Positions 17,071 to 26,833 are shown, counted from the stretch's first letter. The stretch: DNA of 64,000 bases from Anaerocolumna sp. MB42-C2 (GCF_030913705.1 NZ_CP133190.1:5543501-5607500), one strand, 5' to 3'. Program-made: numbers and translations. The notes: generated by a model from the sequence alone, not told the origin.

Positions 17071-18447
17071 ATGCAATTAAATATATTACATACGAATGAT
17101 ATACATAGTAATTATGAAAATTTTTCAATGTTAGTAAGCAAAATAAAAGAACTTAAGGATGATAACACAATTATATTGGATGCTGGTGATTTTGCAGATT
17201 TTAAGAGAATGGAATTACAGGGAACGAAAGGAATAGCTGCCGTAGAACTTCTGGAATATACAGGTTATGATGCTATTACAGTCGGAAATAATGAGACCTT
17301 TAACGGAATCGAAACCTTAAACTATATGGCCGGTAAATCCAGGATTCCGTTTTTAAGCAGTAACCTGTCAGGTTTGGATTATAATGATATTGATTTTGTG
17401 AAAAAGAGTACCCTGTTAAATAAAAACGGACTAAGGATTTTAATAATCGGTGCTTCACCGGATCTAGGACCCTTTAATGAGTTATTGGGATATCACATTA
17501 ATGATTATATAAAAGTTATAAGAAAAGAAATAGCTTTCAATAAAGGAAAATATGATGTAGGTATCGTATTATCCCATCTTGGAATGGATAAAGATAAAAA
17601 TATAGCAGAACAGATTGACGGTATTCATGTGATTATAGGCGGTCATTTTCACATATTAATGGACAAGCCAGAAATAGTGAATGGTAAAATTATATTTACC
17701 TCCGGGTCTTATGCTAAATATTTAGGCATATTAAAATTAGAAGTTAATGACAATAAGGTAGAACTGCTATCCGGTGAAAATTTTGACACCACGAACTGTA
17801 ATGTTTGTAATGATATCATTAAAATATTAAATACAAATAAGGAAAAGGCTTTAGATGAATTAAGTAAGCCGCTCTATAGGATTGAGACAGATTTGTGGCA
17901 TGATGTGGCAGAAGAAAATCCTATGACCAATTTATTGGCAGATGCGCTGGCAGATGTACTTAAGTGTGATTTGGGTTTGATAAACAGCGGAGTAATAAAT
18001 GGAGGTGTCAGAAAAGGTAATGTCACATTAAAGAAAATCCTGGATTTATGTCCTTCCTACTTAAATCCGACCCGTTTTGAGATACAGGGAAAGTATATAT
18101 GGGAGGCTTTACAAAACTCTCTGGACACGGATTATTGTTATGCGGATGGAGCCGGACCGGGATCCAGAGGCAAATATTTAGGTAAGCTGCACGTATCCAA
18201 TGCTGTTATTGAATATAGTGGAAGGAATATAATTAACATTTTCATTAATGGAGAGATAATTGATCCTAAAAGATGGTACACAGTCGCATCCTCAGATTAT
18301 CTTCAGAGAGGAACCGGTTATACTTCATTGGGAAATAATAAGAATGAAAGTTATAATGGATTCTATTTAAAGGATATATTAAGAGAATATATGGCTAAAA
18401 AAGAGTTTGTTGATAAGGCTTTTATTGACAGGTGGATATTAAAATAG
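17071..18447 (+). CDS. Cytoplasmic metallophosphatase / 5'-nucleotidase, YunD-like
   Basis: 458 residues with no signal peptide, unlike secreted UshA-type enzymes. N-terminal metallophosphoesterase domain: LHTNDIHSNY (metal ligands D and H), ILDAGDF, VGNNETF (the GNNE form of the GNHD/E motif seen in YunD-type proteins), LSHLGMD and GGHFHI. C-terminal nucleotidase domain: NLLADALADVLKCDLGLINSG, then VASSDYLQRGTGYTSLG. Known of the family: removal of phosphate from nucleoside monophosphates or related esters. Start ATG at 17071 with AAGAGGTGGG upstream; GTG at 17059 lies inside that ribosome site. It stands alone. Confidence 0.82.
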   Translation: MQLNILHTNDIHSNYENFSMLVSKIKELKDDNTIILDAGDFADFKRMELQGTKGIAAVELLEYTGYDAITVGNNETFNGIETLNYMAGKSRIPFLSSNLSGLDYNDIDFVKKSTLLNKNGLRILIIGASPDLGPFNELLGYHINDYIKVIRKEIAFNKGKYDVGIVLSHLGMDKDKNIAEQIDGIHVIIGGHFHILMDKPEIVNGKIIFTSGSYAKYLGILKLEVNDNKVELLSGENFDTTNCNVCNDIIKILNTNKEKALDELSKPLYRIETDLWHDVAEENPMTNLLADALADVLKCDLGLINSGVINGGVRKGNVTLKKILDLCPSYLNPTRFEIQGKYIWEALQNSLDTDYCYADGAGPGSRGKYLGKLHVSNAVIEYSGRNIINIFINGEIIDPKRWYTVASSDYLQRGTGYTSLGNNKNESYNGFYLKDILREYMAKKEFVDKAFIDRWILK

Positions 18448-18572
18448 AGATAAAATAGGTTGAAAGAAGTATACCGTTATTGCTGCTATATCTTTATTAA
18501 TTATCTTAGCCGGAATAACTTTATCCAATAATAATTAATACTGAGTTGCATAATACGAATGGAGAACTTAAA

Positions 18573-18902
18573 ATGATTAAGGATATTAAAAGTTACATAG
18601 AAAAATTTGAAAGCCGGACAAAAGATAGGTTTTATGACCTGAATAAACTTATTTACGATAGTACCTCTCAGATAATTACTGAAAAACTGTGGGCGAAGTT
18701 ACCGTCATATTATGTGGGAAATAATTTTGTCCGTATTATTCCATTTAAAGACCATATCAATATAGAGGCAAATGCAGTAATTAGCCATAAAGATGATTTA
18801 GGGGATTATAAAATAACACCCAAGGGTATGCTGCAAATATTCCATAATCAGCTGATTCCGGATGAAATATTGAAAGTTGTTTTTAAAGAAAGCCTGGAAT
18901 GA
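18573..18902 (+). CDS. DUF1801-like protein
   Basis: 109 residues. IKDIKSYIEKFESRTKDRFYDL, LWAKLPSYYVGNNFVRIIPF and the C-terminal DYKITPKGMLQIFHNQLIPDE resemble the YdhG/DUF1801 fold, a small iron-chaperone-like domain whose role is poorly defined. ATG at 18573 with GGAG 9 nt upstream; a TTG at 18546 extends the frame but lacks a site. Assignment is moderate. Confidence 0.55.
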   Translation: MIKDIKSYIEKFESRTKDRFYDLNKLIYDSTSQIITEKLWAKLPSYYVGNNFVRIIPFKDHINIEANAVISHKDDLGDYKITPKGMLQIFHNQLIPDEILKVVFKESLE

Positions 18903-19017
18903 GTTATTAGAAGAATAGCAAAAGATGTTATTCTTCAGGATTTGAGTCCATAAAACATGTGTGTTACGTTCGTGTAATTTGAAAAGTAGGCAGTTATCAC
19001 TTGATTAGGAGGTAGGT

Positions 19018-19383
19018 ATGTATCGATTAGGAATCATTGAAGAAAGTTTGGAAAACGCTAAGACACTGGATTTTATAAAACCCTGTTTCTTTTCACAGAG
19101 AATAGAAAATATGCCAGAGGACGTATATCCTATATGGCACATTAATGAATATCATGTGCCGGATGAAAAAATCGAGGAAATACTGAATGTATTAAAAGAA
19201 GATATTAAGCTGTCTTGGTATATCCATGCATTTAGTGATAGACAGCTATTTGTAGTAATGAGAGAAAAATATTTTGAAATCTCGTTGCAGCGGGATGATA
19301 CATGGGACGAAATGATTCAATATGGTATAGAAAAAGCCAAGATAGAAAGGCATTTTATAGAAAACATCCCGTTGGAGGTTTGA
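19018..19383 (+). CDS. Hypothetical protein, 121 residues
   Basis: The start has a very strong ribosome site (AGGAGG). The sequence is soluble alpha/beta with IWHINEYHVPDEKIEEILNV and SWYIHAFSDRQLFVVMREKY. No family was recognised. The next gene begins 15 nt downstream, so the two probably form an operon. Confidence 0.6.
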   Translation: MYRLGIIEESLENAKTLDFIKPCFFSQRIENMPEDVYPIWHINEYHVPDEKIEEILNVLKEDIKLSWYIHAFSDRQLFVVMREKYFEISLQRDDTWDEMIQYGIEKAKIERHFIENIPLEV

Positions 19384-19398
19384 TGGAGGTGAAAAGAA

Positions 19399-19836
19399 AT
19401 GTATGAACGTCTGCTTAATAAAATGGATACTCCCTCACCTGAATATATAAAAAGTTATATCGGGATAAATAGCAGCAGTATTTTAGATCAATTTGAAGAT
19501 TTTTTAAACACAAATTATCAACTTACTAAGGAACTAAAATTTCCGTTTGGCAATAATTATGGCTGGGGATATAAGTATAGTCATAAGTCGAGTCATATCT
19601 GTTATGCTTTTTTTGAAGCCGGTGCATTTACCGTTACCATACAAATTGGTGATAAAAGTGTTTCCGAGGTGGAAGAGATCCTGCCAAGTTTGTCGGCAAA
19701 AGCCCAACAACTGTGGAATAACCGTTATCCTTGCGGTACACAAGGCGGTTGGATACATTATAGAATCGTTGATACAAATGATTTAAATGATATTATTGAA
19801 TTTGTCAAAGTTAAAAAGAAGCCTGTCAGTATATAA
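19399..19836 (+). CDS. DUF3788-like protein
   Basis: 145 residues. The opening MYERLLNKMDTPSPEYIKSY, the central NYGWGYKYSHKSSHICYAFF and the strand GAFTVTIQIGDKSVSEVEEI match the general pattern of DUF3788 proteins, small single-domain proteins of unknown role. GGAGG lies upstream. Co-transcribed with the gene at 19018 and closed by the strong hairpin at 19857. Confidence 0.6.
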   Translation: MYERLLNKMDTPSPEYIKSYIGINSSSILDQFEDFLNTNYQLTKELKFPFGNNYGWGYKYSHKSSHICYAFFEAGAFTVTIQIGDKSVSEVEEILPSLSAKAQQLWNNRYPCGTQGGWIHYRIVDTNDLNDIIEFVKVKKKPVSI

Positions 19837-19856
19837 GTCTATGAATGAGAGTTTAT

Positions 19857-19896
19857 AATCACATAACAAGCGAATTTATTCGCTTGTTATGTGATT
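19857..19896 (+). terminator. Strong stem-loop after the DUF3788-like gene
   Basis: Perfect 18-nt arms starting AATCACATAACAAGCGAA (19857-19874) and returning at 19879-19896, with loop TTTA. The following T tract is short, so it is a terminator or a stabilising 3' hairpin. Confidence 0.7.
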
Positions 19897-19951
19897 GGTT
19901 TAACTGAATAGCTAAATTAACATTATCATATTAAATACAGGAGGTGATTAT

Positions 19952-20080
19952 ATGACGGCAGCTAAACTTTTAAAATTATATTACATACCGATGATATCAA
20001 TAATTAATGAATTTGTGGTAAATATATCCCTTACTGGACATATCTACTCAACTGAATTGTTCAGCTTCCTTGCAGAATGA
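19952..20080 (+). CDS. Possible 42-residue protein
   Basis: ATG at 19952 follows AGGAGGTGATTAT, one of the best ribosome sites in the window. The frame runs 42 codons, starting MTAAKLLKLYYIPMISIINE and ending at TGA 20078-20080. The product is hydrophobic in the middle. It could be a real small protein or the 5' remnant of a deleted gene; no homologue was recognised. Confidence 0.35.
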   Translation: MTAAKLLKLYYIPMISIINEFVVNISLTGHIYSTELFSFLAE

Positions 20081-20105
20081 CATAACATTTAAAATACTGT
20101 ACCAG

Positions 20106-21113
20106 CTACTTACTGGATTCCCGAATGATAAGATTCGGTGACAGCATACTGTAATGCATCTGAAGGTTCGGGTTTTCTAATTTATAAAGTAATGCTTTTG
20201 CTGCGTATGCGCCAAGTTCAAATACATCATTATCCACCACACTTAATGGTGGCTCTGTAAACATGGACAAAGGATAATTATCAAATGAAATAACAGCAAT
20301 GTCCTGAGGTATTTTAAGACCTCTTTTTTTTATGGATTGTAAAGCGCCTAAAGCTACAAAATTATTCAGACATATTACACTATCGGGAGGTACCGGTAAT
20401 TGAAGCAGATGATCCATCATCTCTTCGCTGCCTTCGATGGAAGGATCGCCTTCTATGATATATTCTTTATACAGCGTTACGTTACTTGCTGACATAGCAG
20501 CTTTAAATCCAAGCTGACGGTTATTTGATATATTGGTATTGCTTCCGATAAAGGCAATCCGATTATAACCTGTTTGGATTAAATGCTTTGCGGCAAGCTC
20601 GCCGGAGGTTTTGTTATTAATATCAATCCAGCACATATTTGATTCAAAATCAGGCTGTCCGATAACGATATAGGGGAAATTTAATTCATCCATTCTTTTA
20701 CACAGTGCTTTATTCAGGTCGACAATATGAATAATAAAACCATCAAATCTTTTTTCTTGTATTATTTTTTCATAGGGCTCTAAACGATTTCCCATTGTAG
20801 TGGTGTTTAACAGAGTAACCATGTATCCGTTTTCGCTTAGAACTCCCTCGATACCACCTAATATTTCATATATATGAGAGTTAAGAAAAGCGTAATTACG
20901 TTTTAATTCCATTATAACACCAATATTCATAGAGCTTTGCCGTACAAAACTTCTGGCTATGACATTGGGATAATAATTCATCTCTTTCATTAATTTGCTT
21001 ATTCGTTGCTTCGTTTCTTTCGATATAGTGGGAGCATCATTAATTACTTTTGATACGGTTGATATGGACACTCCTGCTGCTTTTGCAACTTCTTTAATTG
21101 TTGTTTTTGACAT
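20106..21113 (-). CDS. LacI-family regulator of the maltodextrin-type operon
   Basis: 335 residues. N-terminal LacI headpiece TIKEVAKAAGVSISTVSKVI followed by the hinge helix, then a periplasmic-binding-protein-like sugar-sensing domain (GVIMELKRNYAFL, YIVIGQPDFESNMCWIDINN, RIAFIGSNTNISNNRQLGF). AAGGAGAGG precedes the ATG at 21113. Divergent from the operon starting at 21596. Matching 16-bp palindromes sit at the start points of both promoters, so it very probably represses the operon and itself, released by a maltodextrin-like ligand (ligand inferred from context). Confidence 0.87.
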   Translation of the reverse strand: MSKTTIKEVAKAAGVSISTVSKVINDAPTISKETKQRISKLMKEMNYYPNVIARSFVRQSSMNIGVIMELKRNYAFLNSHIYEILGGIEGVLSENGYMVTLLNTTTMGNRLEPYEKIIQEKRFDGFIIHIVDLNKALCKRMDELNFPYIVIGQPDFESNMCWIDINNKTSGELAAKHLIQTGYNRIAFIGSNTNISNNRQLGFKAAMSASNVTLYKEYIIEGDPSIEGSEEMMDHLLQLPVPPDSVICLNNFVALGALQSIKKRGLKIPQDIAVISFDNYPLSMFTEPPLSVVDNDVFELGAYAAKALLYKLENPNLQMHYSMLSPNLIIRESSK

Positions 21114-21136
21114 TATGACCTCTCCTTGTACAAAAT

Positions 21137-21187
21137 AGGAAAGTGTTTTCCTTGATTCACTATAGCATAGATTAAATTATATGTCAA
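21137..21187 (-). promoter_or_regulatory. Promoter and operator of the LacI-family gene
   Basis: Minus strand: TTGACA (21182-21187), 17 nt, TATAGT (21159-21164). The 16-bp palindrome AGGAAAGTGTTTTCCT (21137-21152) covers the expected start point, which implies autorepression. Confidence 0.75.
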
Positions 21188-21254
21188 ACAGTTCATGCTC
21201 TTTATACAACAATCACAATAAAACAGCTTAAAACTCAAAGTTTTGAAATTTGTA

Positions 21255-21307
21255 TTGACATAATATTAATAGTTATGATATAACTTAATTTAGGAAAACG
21301 TTATCCT
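21255..21307 (+). promoter_or_regulatory. Promoter and operator of the maltodextrin-type operon
   Basis: TTGACA (21255-21260), 18 nt, TATAAC (21279-21284). Immediately downstream, at the start point, lies AGGAAAACGTTATCCT (21292-21307), with the central CG typical of LacI-family operators. The remaining 288-nt leader up to 21595 shows only a small hairpin near 21539-21560 and no open frame of note. Confidence 0.75.
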
Positions 21308-21595
21308 AAAAACTAGATAATGAATAAAAAAAAGAGAGAGGAGAGAATATCGAAATGCTCATATTTCATGGAAATTACAATGGTTTACAGAAATGACTGA
21401 AATGAAAGTTTGTAAGGAAAACATTATACTAAGTTATGGAATATTGGACAGAAAGAAAAAACATATGCCGGTATGGAGAGAAGTGAAATAAATCAATTTC
21501 ACAGAAAAAAAGCACTTTTGACTTGGAAAGAACCCGAGAAGTGGCTTCTTTCATAACATTTTATGCCGTTGTGAGCGGCGGAAGGAGAGGTAAAT

Positions 21596-22873
21596 ATGAA
21601 AAAAATTACTCAAATAATTGCGTTATTTTTAGTTGTTACTATGATGTTAACGGGGTGTTCATCTGAAACTGCAACGAAGGAAACGAATATGGATAATAAT
21701 GAGGCAGTAACTAAGAGCGCTGACCATGAAACAGATGAGAAAGAACCTGCGCGAACGGCAGAACCGGTTGAATTAACCCTTTGGCACCAGGCAGAGGATG
21801 GTGTGGTTAAAGTATTATCAGAAGAGTTTGCTAAGTTGGAGCCGGGTATTAAGGTTAATATTGTCAGAAAAGAAAATTTAAGCGATGCATTAAAACTGGC
21901 GGCAGGGGATGCAGGTGCTTCACCTGATCTGGTATGGTATGCCAATGACAGCATAGGCATGTTTGCTGAAATGGGGGTGTTTGAGCCAATTGATGACTAT
22001 GTTGATACCAATGAATTCAACAGGTTTTTACCGCTTACTAAGGATGCGGGTGAATATAAAGGAAAACATTATCAAATACCGGCTTATTATGAAACGGTTA
22101 TGTTTATGTACAATAAAGCACTTTTATCAAAGGCTCCGGAAACCACAGATGAATTGCTTGAAATGATGAAAGAAAAAACAAAGAATGGAAATTATGGCTT
22201 TGTTGAGCAGCACAGTACTGCATATTATGTAAGTGCATGGATGCATGCATTTGGCGGTTATATTATTAATGAAAATGCGGAACCGGGATTAGACTCTCAG
22301 CAAATGATAGATGCAATTAACTACCATAAACAGTTCGCAAAATTAATGCCGGTAGATGGTGAATATAATACGATAACAACTCTTTTCCTGGAAGGAAAAG
22401 CAGCTGCAATTGCAAGCGGTCCTTGGTTTGTTTCAGCTGTAAAGGATGCCGGGATAGATTTAGGAGTGGCACCTCTTCCGACTGTCAGCGAAAATGGCAA
22501 GGCATTACAGCCTTATTCGGGAGTTCAGGGGATTTCCCTTATCAGTACCAGTAAAAATAAGGACGCCGCTAAAACAGTATTAAATTTTTTGTGTAAAAAA
22601 GATTTGAGTGAAGCACTGGCTATTGCAAATGGAGCAGCTCCTGCTCATAGTGAAGCCTATGATAATACCGAAATCCAGAACAATGAAATTATTATGACCT
22701 TAAAAGCCTGCGCAGAGAATGCGATTCCGATGCCGAACATTCCACAGATGAACGTTATGTGGACCTGTACCGAAAACGCCTTGGCTGCGATTAATAAGAG
22801 TGATGCTGATACGGTGGAAACACTGAAGGCGGCACAACAGGAGGCACTCTCACAGATTAAGGCGATGGAATAG
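21596..22873 (+). CDS. Maltodextrin-type ABC transporter binding lipoprotein (MalE-like)
   Basis: 425 residues. A signal peptide ends in the lipobox LTGC (MMLTGCSS), then a Ser/Glu-rich linker, then a family 1 binding protein beginning ELTLWHQAEDGVVKVLSEEF, with GPWFVSAVKDAGIDLGVAPL near residue 280, a signature of MalE-like proteins. Ribosome site GGAGAGG. First gene of an operon with two permeases and a GH13 enzyme, which points to alpha-glucan oligosaccharides. LacI-type control from the divergent gene. Confidence 0.87.
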   Translation: MKKITQIIALFLVVTMMLTGCSSETATKETNMDNNEAVTKSADHETDEKEPARTAEPVELTLWHQAEDGVVKVLSEEFAKLEPGIKVNIVRKENLSDALKLAAGDAGASPDLVWYANDSIGMFAEMGVFEPIDDYVDTNEFNRFLPLTKDAGEYKGKHYQIPAYYETVMFMYNKALLSKAPETTDELLEMMKEKTKNGNYGFVEQHSTAYYVSAWMHAFGGYIINENAEPGLDSQQMIDAINYHKQFAKLMPVDGEYNTITTLFLEGKAAAIASGPWFVSAVKDAGIDLGVAPLPTVSENGKALQPYSGVQGISLISTSKNKDAAKTVLNFLCKKDLSEALAIANGAAPAHSEAYDNTEIQNNEIIMTLKACAENAIPMPNIPQMNVMWTCTENALAAINKSDADTVETLKAAQQEALSQIKAME

Positions 22874-22877
22874 GAAT

Positions 22878-23771
22878 ATGAAAGCAAAATCGAAACGAAC
22901 GATAAGACCATACTTATATCTTAGCCCTGCATGGCTGGTTATTGGTGTTGTGGTGCTTATTCCAATTATTTATACACTTGCTATATCGTTAACCAATATG
23001 AATATATGGCATTGGACGAATTATAGTTTCATTGGAATTAAGAATTATATTAAAGCATTTACGAATATGAGGACCGGATTTTTGTCTGCACTGTTTAATA
23101 CCATACTATGGACATTTTTAAATCTATTCTTACAGATTATTCTGGCACTATTTATTTCGTTGATGCTGAATACGGAGGGATTAAGAGGAAAAGGTCTCTA
23201 TAAAACCCTTATGATGTTTTCCTGGGCGATGCCCTCCTATATATCGGCTTTAATCTGGAAGCATGGCATGTTCCAGAATGATTTCGGATTTTTAAACCAA
23301 TTGCTTAGAATGCTTGGTTTCAAAGGAATTGGATGGTTAAATAGTGACATTCCGGCATTTATATCCTGTATGATAGTTAATCTCTGGATGTCACTTCCCT
23401 ATATGATTCTTGTATTCTATGGGGGACTTCAGGGTATTGATAAGATATATTATGAGTCGGCAGAAATGGAGGGAGCCTCAAGGAGGGATAAACTACATTT
23501 TATTACAGTCCCATTGTTAAAGCCTATCGTTATGCCGGCAATTATTTTAACTGCATTTATAACTTTTAAACAATTTGACATAATTTATTTAATGACAATG
23601 CAGATAGGAGCTAAGACAGGTGCAAATATACATACGGTTATTACATATGCTTATGAAAATGCATTTATAACAAATAATTATGGCTATAGTTCAGCTCTAT
23701 CTGTATTAATATTCCTAATTATTGTATTGCTTACGGTTATAAATCAGAGAAATTTGAAAAAGGAGGATTAA
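22878..23771 (+). CDS. Maltodextrin-type ABC transporter permease (MalF-like)
   Basis: 297 residues with six membrane spans. It opens with YLYLSPAWLVIGVVVLIPII, and the ATPase-docking loop is ESAEMEGASRRDKLHFITVP near residue 195. It lacks the long extracellular loop of E. coli MalF, as is usual in Firmicutes. Starts 5 nt after the binding-protein stop with a weak ribosome site, so translation is probably coupled. Partner of the next gene. Confidence 0.87.
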   Translation: MKAKSKRTIRPYLYLSPAWLVIGVVVLIPIIYTLAISLTNMNIWHWTNYSFIGIKNYIKAFTNMRTGFLSALFNTILWTFLNLFLQIILALFISLMLNTEGLRGKGLYKTLMMFSWAMPSYISALIWKHGMFQNDFGFLNQLLRMLGFKGIGWLNSDIPAFISCMIVNLWMSLPYMILVFYGGLQGIDKIYYESAEMEGASRRDKLHFITVPLLKPIVMPAIILTAFITFKQFDIIYLMTMQIGAKTGANIHTVITYAYENAFITNNYGYSSALSVLIFLIIVLLTVINQRNLKKED

Positions 23772-23774
23772 TAA

Positions 23775-24605
23775 GTGAAAAAATCAATTCATCATTTGTA
23801 TGTACATATATTACTCATTATGGTATGCGGCTTTTTTCTGATACCAATTTTATATACTTTATCGGTTTCCTTAAAATCCTCCAATACACTCATTAGTTCT
23901 AATTTTAAATTGATCCCGGATAATCCTACCTTTGATAATTATAAAGATATTTTGTTTGAAAAGCCATTTTTACTATGGCTTAAAAACAGTCTTTTATTAA
24001 CGATTGGTACTGTGATAGCCACGATGGTTGTTGCACTGCCTGCTGCCTATGCATATACGAGGTTGAAATTTAAAGGAAAATCAGGTTCCCTGTTTCTGCT
24101 TTTACTGTTAAATGCGTTTCCGGCGATTTTATCTATGGTGGCAATTTACCGGTTGTTTAAGACATTTTCACTTATGAATAATTATGTTGGATTAATTATT
24201 GTATATACAGGAACGATGGTTATATTCAGCATATGGAATTTAAAGGGATATTTTGAAACAATACCTGCAGATATAGAGCAGGCTGCAATGGTAGATGGAG
24301 CCAATAATTTTACAATTATCCTTAAGATTATATTACCGCTTGCCAGACCTACAATTATAGTAACGGGAATGGTGATATTTATTACTTCATGGAATGAATA
24401 TATCTATGCGGTTAATTTTTTATCTGATGTAAATAAATATACATTAGCAGCGGGATTATATTCCATACAGGGAACGAATTACACCAGAAATTGGCCGGTT
24501 TTCGCAGCCGGTTCCATGTTGACATCATTACCGACATTACTAATATTTTTTGGAATCCAAAGGTATTTAGTATCAGGATTAACGGTTGGAGGAGTAAAAT
24601 ACTAA
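23775..24605 (+). CDS. Maltodextrin-type ABC transporter permease (MalG-like)
   Basis: 276 residues. GTG start at 23775 with AAGGAGG upstream and 4 nt after the preceding stop. The docking loop is EQAAMVDGANNFTIILKIIL and the C-terminus LVSGLTVGGVKY is typical of MalG-like proteins. Forms the channel with the MalF-like subunit; no ATPase gene is present in the cluster. Confidence 0.87.
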   Translation: MKKSIHHLYVHILLIMVCGFFLIPILYTLSVSLKSSNTLISSNFKLIPDNPTFDNYKDILFEKPFLLWLKNSLLLTIGTVIATMVVALPAAYAYTRLKFKGKSGSLFLLLLLNAFPAILSMVAIYRLFKTFSLMNNYVGLIIVYTGTMVIFSIWNLKGYFETIPADIEQAAMVDGANNFTIILKIILPLARPTIIVTGMVIFITSWNEYIYAVNFLSDVNKYTLAAGLYSIQGTNYTRNWPVFAAGSMLTSLPTLLIFFGIQRYLVSGLTVGGVKY

Positions 24606-24606
24606 T

Positions 24607-26346
24607 ATGAATTTAGAAGCAATAAAACACATACCATTATCAGAAGATGCTTTTGCTATAGCAGAGGACACTCTTGTACTAAGACTCAGAGCCATGAAAA
24701 ATGATATTAAGGAGTGCATGGTTTTCTATGGAGACAGAGTCTGTAGGACGAATCCGATTGTTATGAAGAGTATTGTAATGAATAAGATAGCCAGTGATGC
24801 CTTGTTTGATTATTATGAGGCAGAGGTGAAAAGCAGTTACACCAGAATATGCTATTATTTTTATCTTAAGAATGAAACGGAAAAAGTCTATTATGTCGGC
24901 GGTGTTTTTTCAGAGCATGCGGATTATGACAGGACAGAATTTTTCCAATTTCCATATATTCGAAGAGAGGAAATCGTAAATGTTCCGGAGTGGACAAAAA
25001 GTGCCATCATGTATCAGATTTTTCCTGATAGTTTTGCCACAGGCAGCAGAAAAATAGAAGCTTTGGATAAAGGGCGGTATACAAAGGACGGGATTACAGT
25101 TGCTTCGCATTACGGCGGAACAATATCCGGTATCATTGATAACATGGATTATCTGGTATCACTGGGGATTAATTGTATCTATCTGAATCCTGTATTTGCA
25201 GCCTCATCCTATCATAAATATGATACAATTGATTATTTTTCAATCGATCCGTGCCTGGGGGATTTGGATACTTTTAAGGAATTGGTACAGATATGCCATA
25301 AGAATGAAATTAAGGTATTACTTGACGGTGTATTTAATCATTGCGGAACGGATTTTTTTGCTTTCAGGGATGTATTGCAAAATGGAGAGGCTTCCAAATA
25401 TAAGGATTGGTTTTATCAGCTGCGATTTCCTGTGAAGTACGAGGAGCCACCTAATTATGAAGCTTTTGCCTATGTAAAGGAAATGCCTAAGCTAAATACA
25501 GGTAATCCTGAGGTTGTTGATTACTTTTGCCGGGTGGGAGTCTACTGGATAGAAGAAGCCGGCATTGACGGTTGGAGACTTGATGTTGCGAATGAAGTTG
25601 ACCATGAGTTTTGGAGGATATTTAGAAAAAGTGTCCTGAAAGCAAAACCTGAGGCCTTTCTGATTGGTGAGATCTGGGAAGACAGCCAGGTGTGGCTGCA
25701 GGGAGATCAATTAGATTCAACGATGAATTATAAATTCATGAATATATGCAGGAGATTCTTTGCTGATGAGAGTATAACAGCAGAAACTTTTAACAATGAA
25801 ATTAATTCAATGCTTATGCGGTACCGAAGAAATATTACATATGCTCAGATGAACTTACTGGATAGTCATGATGTACCCCGGTTCCTCACAAAATGCCATG
25901 GTGATGTTATGAGACTGCGATTAGCATTATTGTTCATGTTTACTTTTGTAGGAATACCTTCTGTATTTTATGGGGATGAAAAAGGAATCTCCGGTAAGGA
26001 AGAACTAGAATACCGAAGACCGATGATATGGGAGGATACTCCCCAAAGCTTAAGTTTGTCAGGTGAAGTTAAGAAAATGATATCGATAAGGAAGCAAAGT
26101 GAGGCTTTCCTATATGGTGATTTTAGATATGTGCCCGTTAACATACCGGATAATGTATATGTATTTTGCAGACAGTATCAGAATGAGAAAATGCTTGTTG
26201 CGATTAACAATGAAAATAAAATCCTTAAAGTTCAGATACCTATGTTAGAATCCGGAAAGATATTATTTACACTTTCGGAAGATTATATTGAACAGGAATA
26301 TTTATATCTAAATCCGAAGAGCGGGATAATAATAAAATGCCTATAA
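24607..26346 (+). CDS. GH13 alpha-glycosidase (cyclomaltodextrinase/neopullulanase type)
   Basis: 579 residues. An N-terminal beta domain (about 1-125) resembling the CBM34-type domain of neopullulanase-like enzymes precedes the GH13 barrel. Barrel motifs: LDGVFNHCG (region I), GWRLDVANEV with nucleophile near Asp325, GEIWED with acid/base near Glu355, and LDSHDV with the third acid near Asp421. Starts 1 nt after the permease stop, the ribosome site GGAGGAG lying inside that gene. No signal peptide, so it acts in the cytoplasm on imported maltodextrins or cyclodextrins, splitting alpha-1,4 links to small sugars. Last gene of the operon; terminator at 26444. Confidence 0.88.
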   Translation: MNLEAIKHIPLSEDAFAIAEDTLVLRLRAMKNDIKECMVFYGDRVCRTNPIVMKSIVMNKIASDALFDYYEAEVKSSYTRICYYFYLKNETEKVYYVGGVFSEHADYDRTEFFQFPYIRREEIVNVPEWTKSAIMYQIFPDSFATGSRKIEALDKGRYTKDGITVASHYGGTISGIIDNMDYLVSLGINCIYLNPVFAASSYHKYDTIDYFSIDPCLGDLDTFKELVQICHKNEIKVLLDGVFNHCGTDFFAFRDVLQNGEASKYKDWFYQLRFPVKYEEPPNYEAFAYVKEMPKLNTGNPEVVDYFCRVGVYWIEEAGIDGWRLDVANEVDHEFWRIFRKSVLKAKPEAFLIGEIWEDSQVWLQGDQLDSTMNYKFMNICRRFFADESITAETFNNEINSMLMRYRRNITYAQMNLLDSHDVPRFLTKCHGDVMRLRLALLFMFTFVGIPSVFYGDEKGISGKEELEYRRPMIWEDTPQSLSLSGEVKKMISIRKQSEAFLYGDFRYVPVNIPDNVYVFCRQYQNEKMLVAINNENKILKVQIPMLESGKILFTLSEDYIEQEYLYLNPKSGIIIKCL

Positions 26347-26443
26347 CCGTTTATTTCTTTTGAAACCTTGTAAAATAAATTATTCGGATATCAAGCCGTT
26401 TGCTGTCGAAAGCAATGAATATGTGTGAAATATATATCTGATT

Positions 26444-26496
26444 GTGAAAAACAATAAGCCGCAGGTAAAATCATCCTGCGGCTAACTGTTTTTCAC
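26444..26496 (+). terminator. Terminator of the maltodextrin-type operon
   Basis: Arms AGCCGCAGG and CCTGCGGCT, extended outward by GTGAAAAACA and its complement, with TGTTTTT on the descending side. Confidence 0.8.
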
Positions 26497-26833
26497 CTTA
26501 CAGGGGCAGGATATTTGATAAAGAATCAAGGTAAAATAAAACGGGTTGATTTTCCTATTACGGGATTACATCTTTTTTGGCAGAGTATTATGTAAAGTCT
26601 TTCCTGAAATATTAGGAGTAGAGAGTTTTATTTTTTTCTATTCTTTTTGCATTTTAACATAATTTCAGAGATGCTTGCATTTGGTAAAATTTTTATAGAA
26701 TTATGGATATATTTGGAGTATAATTTCTTATATGACAGAAGCTTATATTAAAATGCGATGGCGGGTAGCAGAATATTTTAAAAGTCATCAAAAAATAAAT
26801 CATTTTTATTTGTTCTAGTATTTTATATCATAA
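26497..26833. other. AT-rich gap without a recognised gene
   Basis: Only very short frames occur (for example 28 codons from the ATG at about 26732). No ribosome-site-backed start or stable hairpin stands out. Confidence 0.4.

Noticed and set aside
18480..18540. Hydrophobic stretch KKYTVIAAISLLIILAGITL as a gene start
   Set aside because: It is in frame for about 24 codons but has no start codon with a ribosome site; at most a trace of a lost membrane protein.
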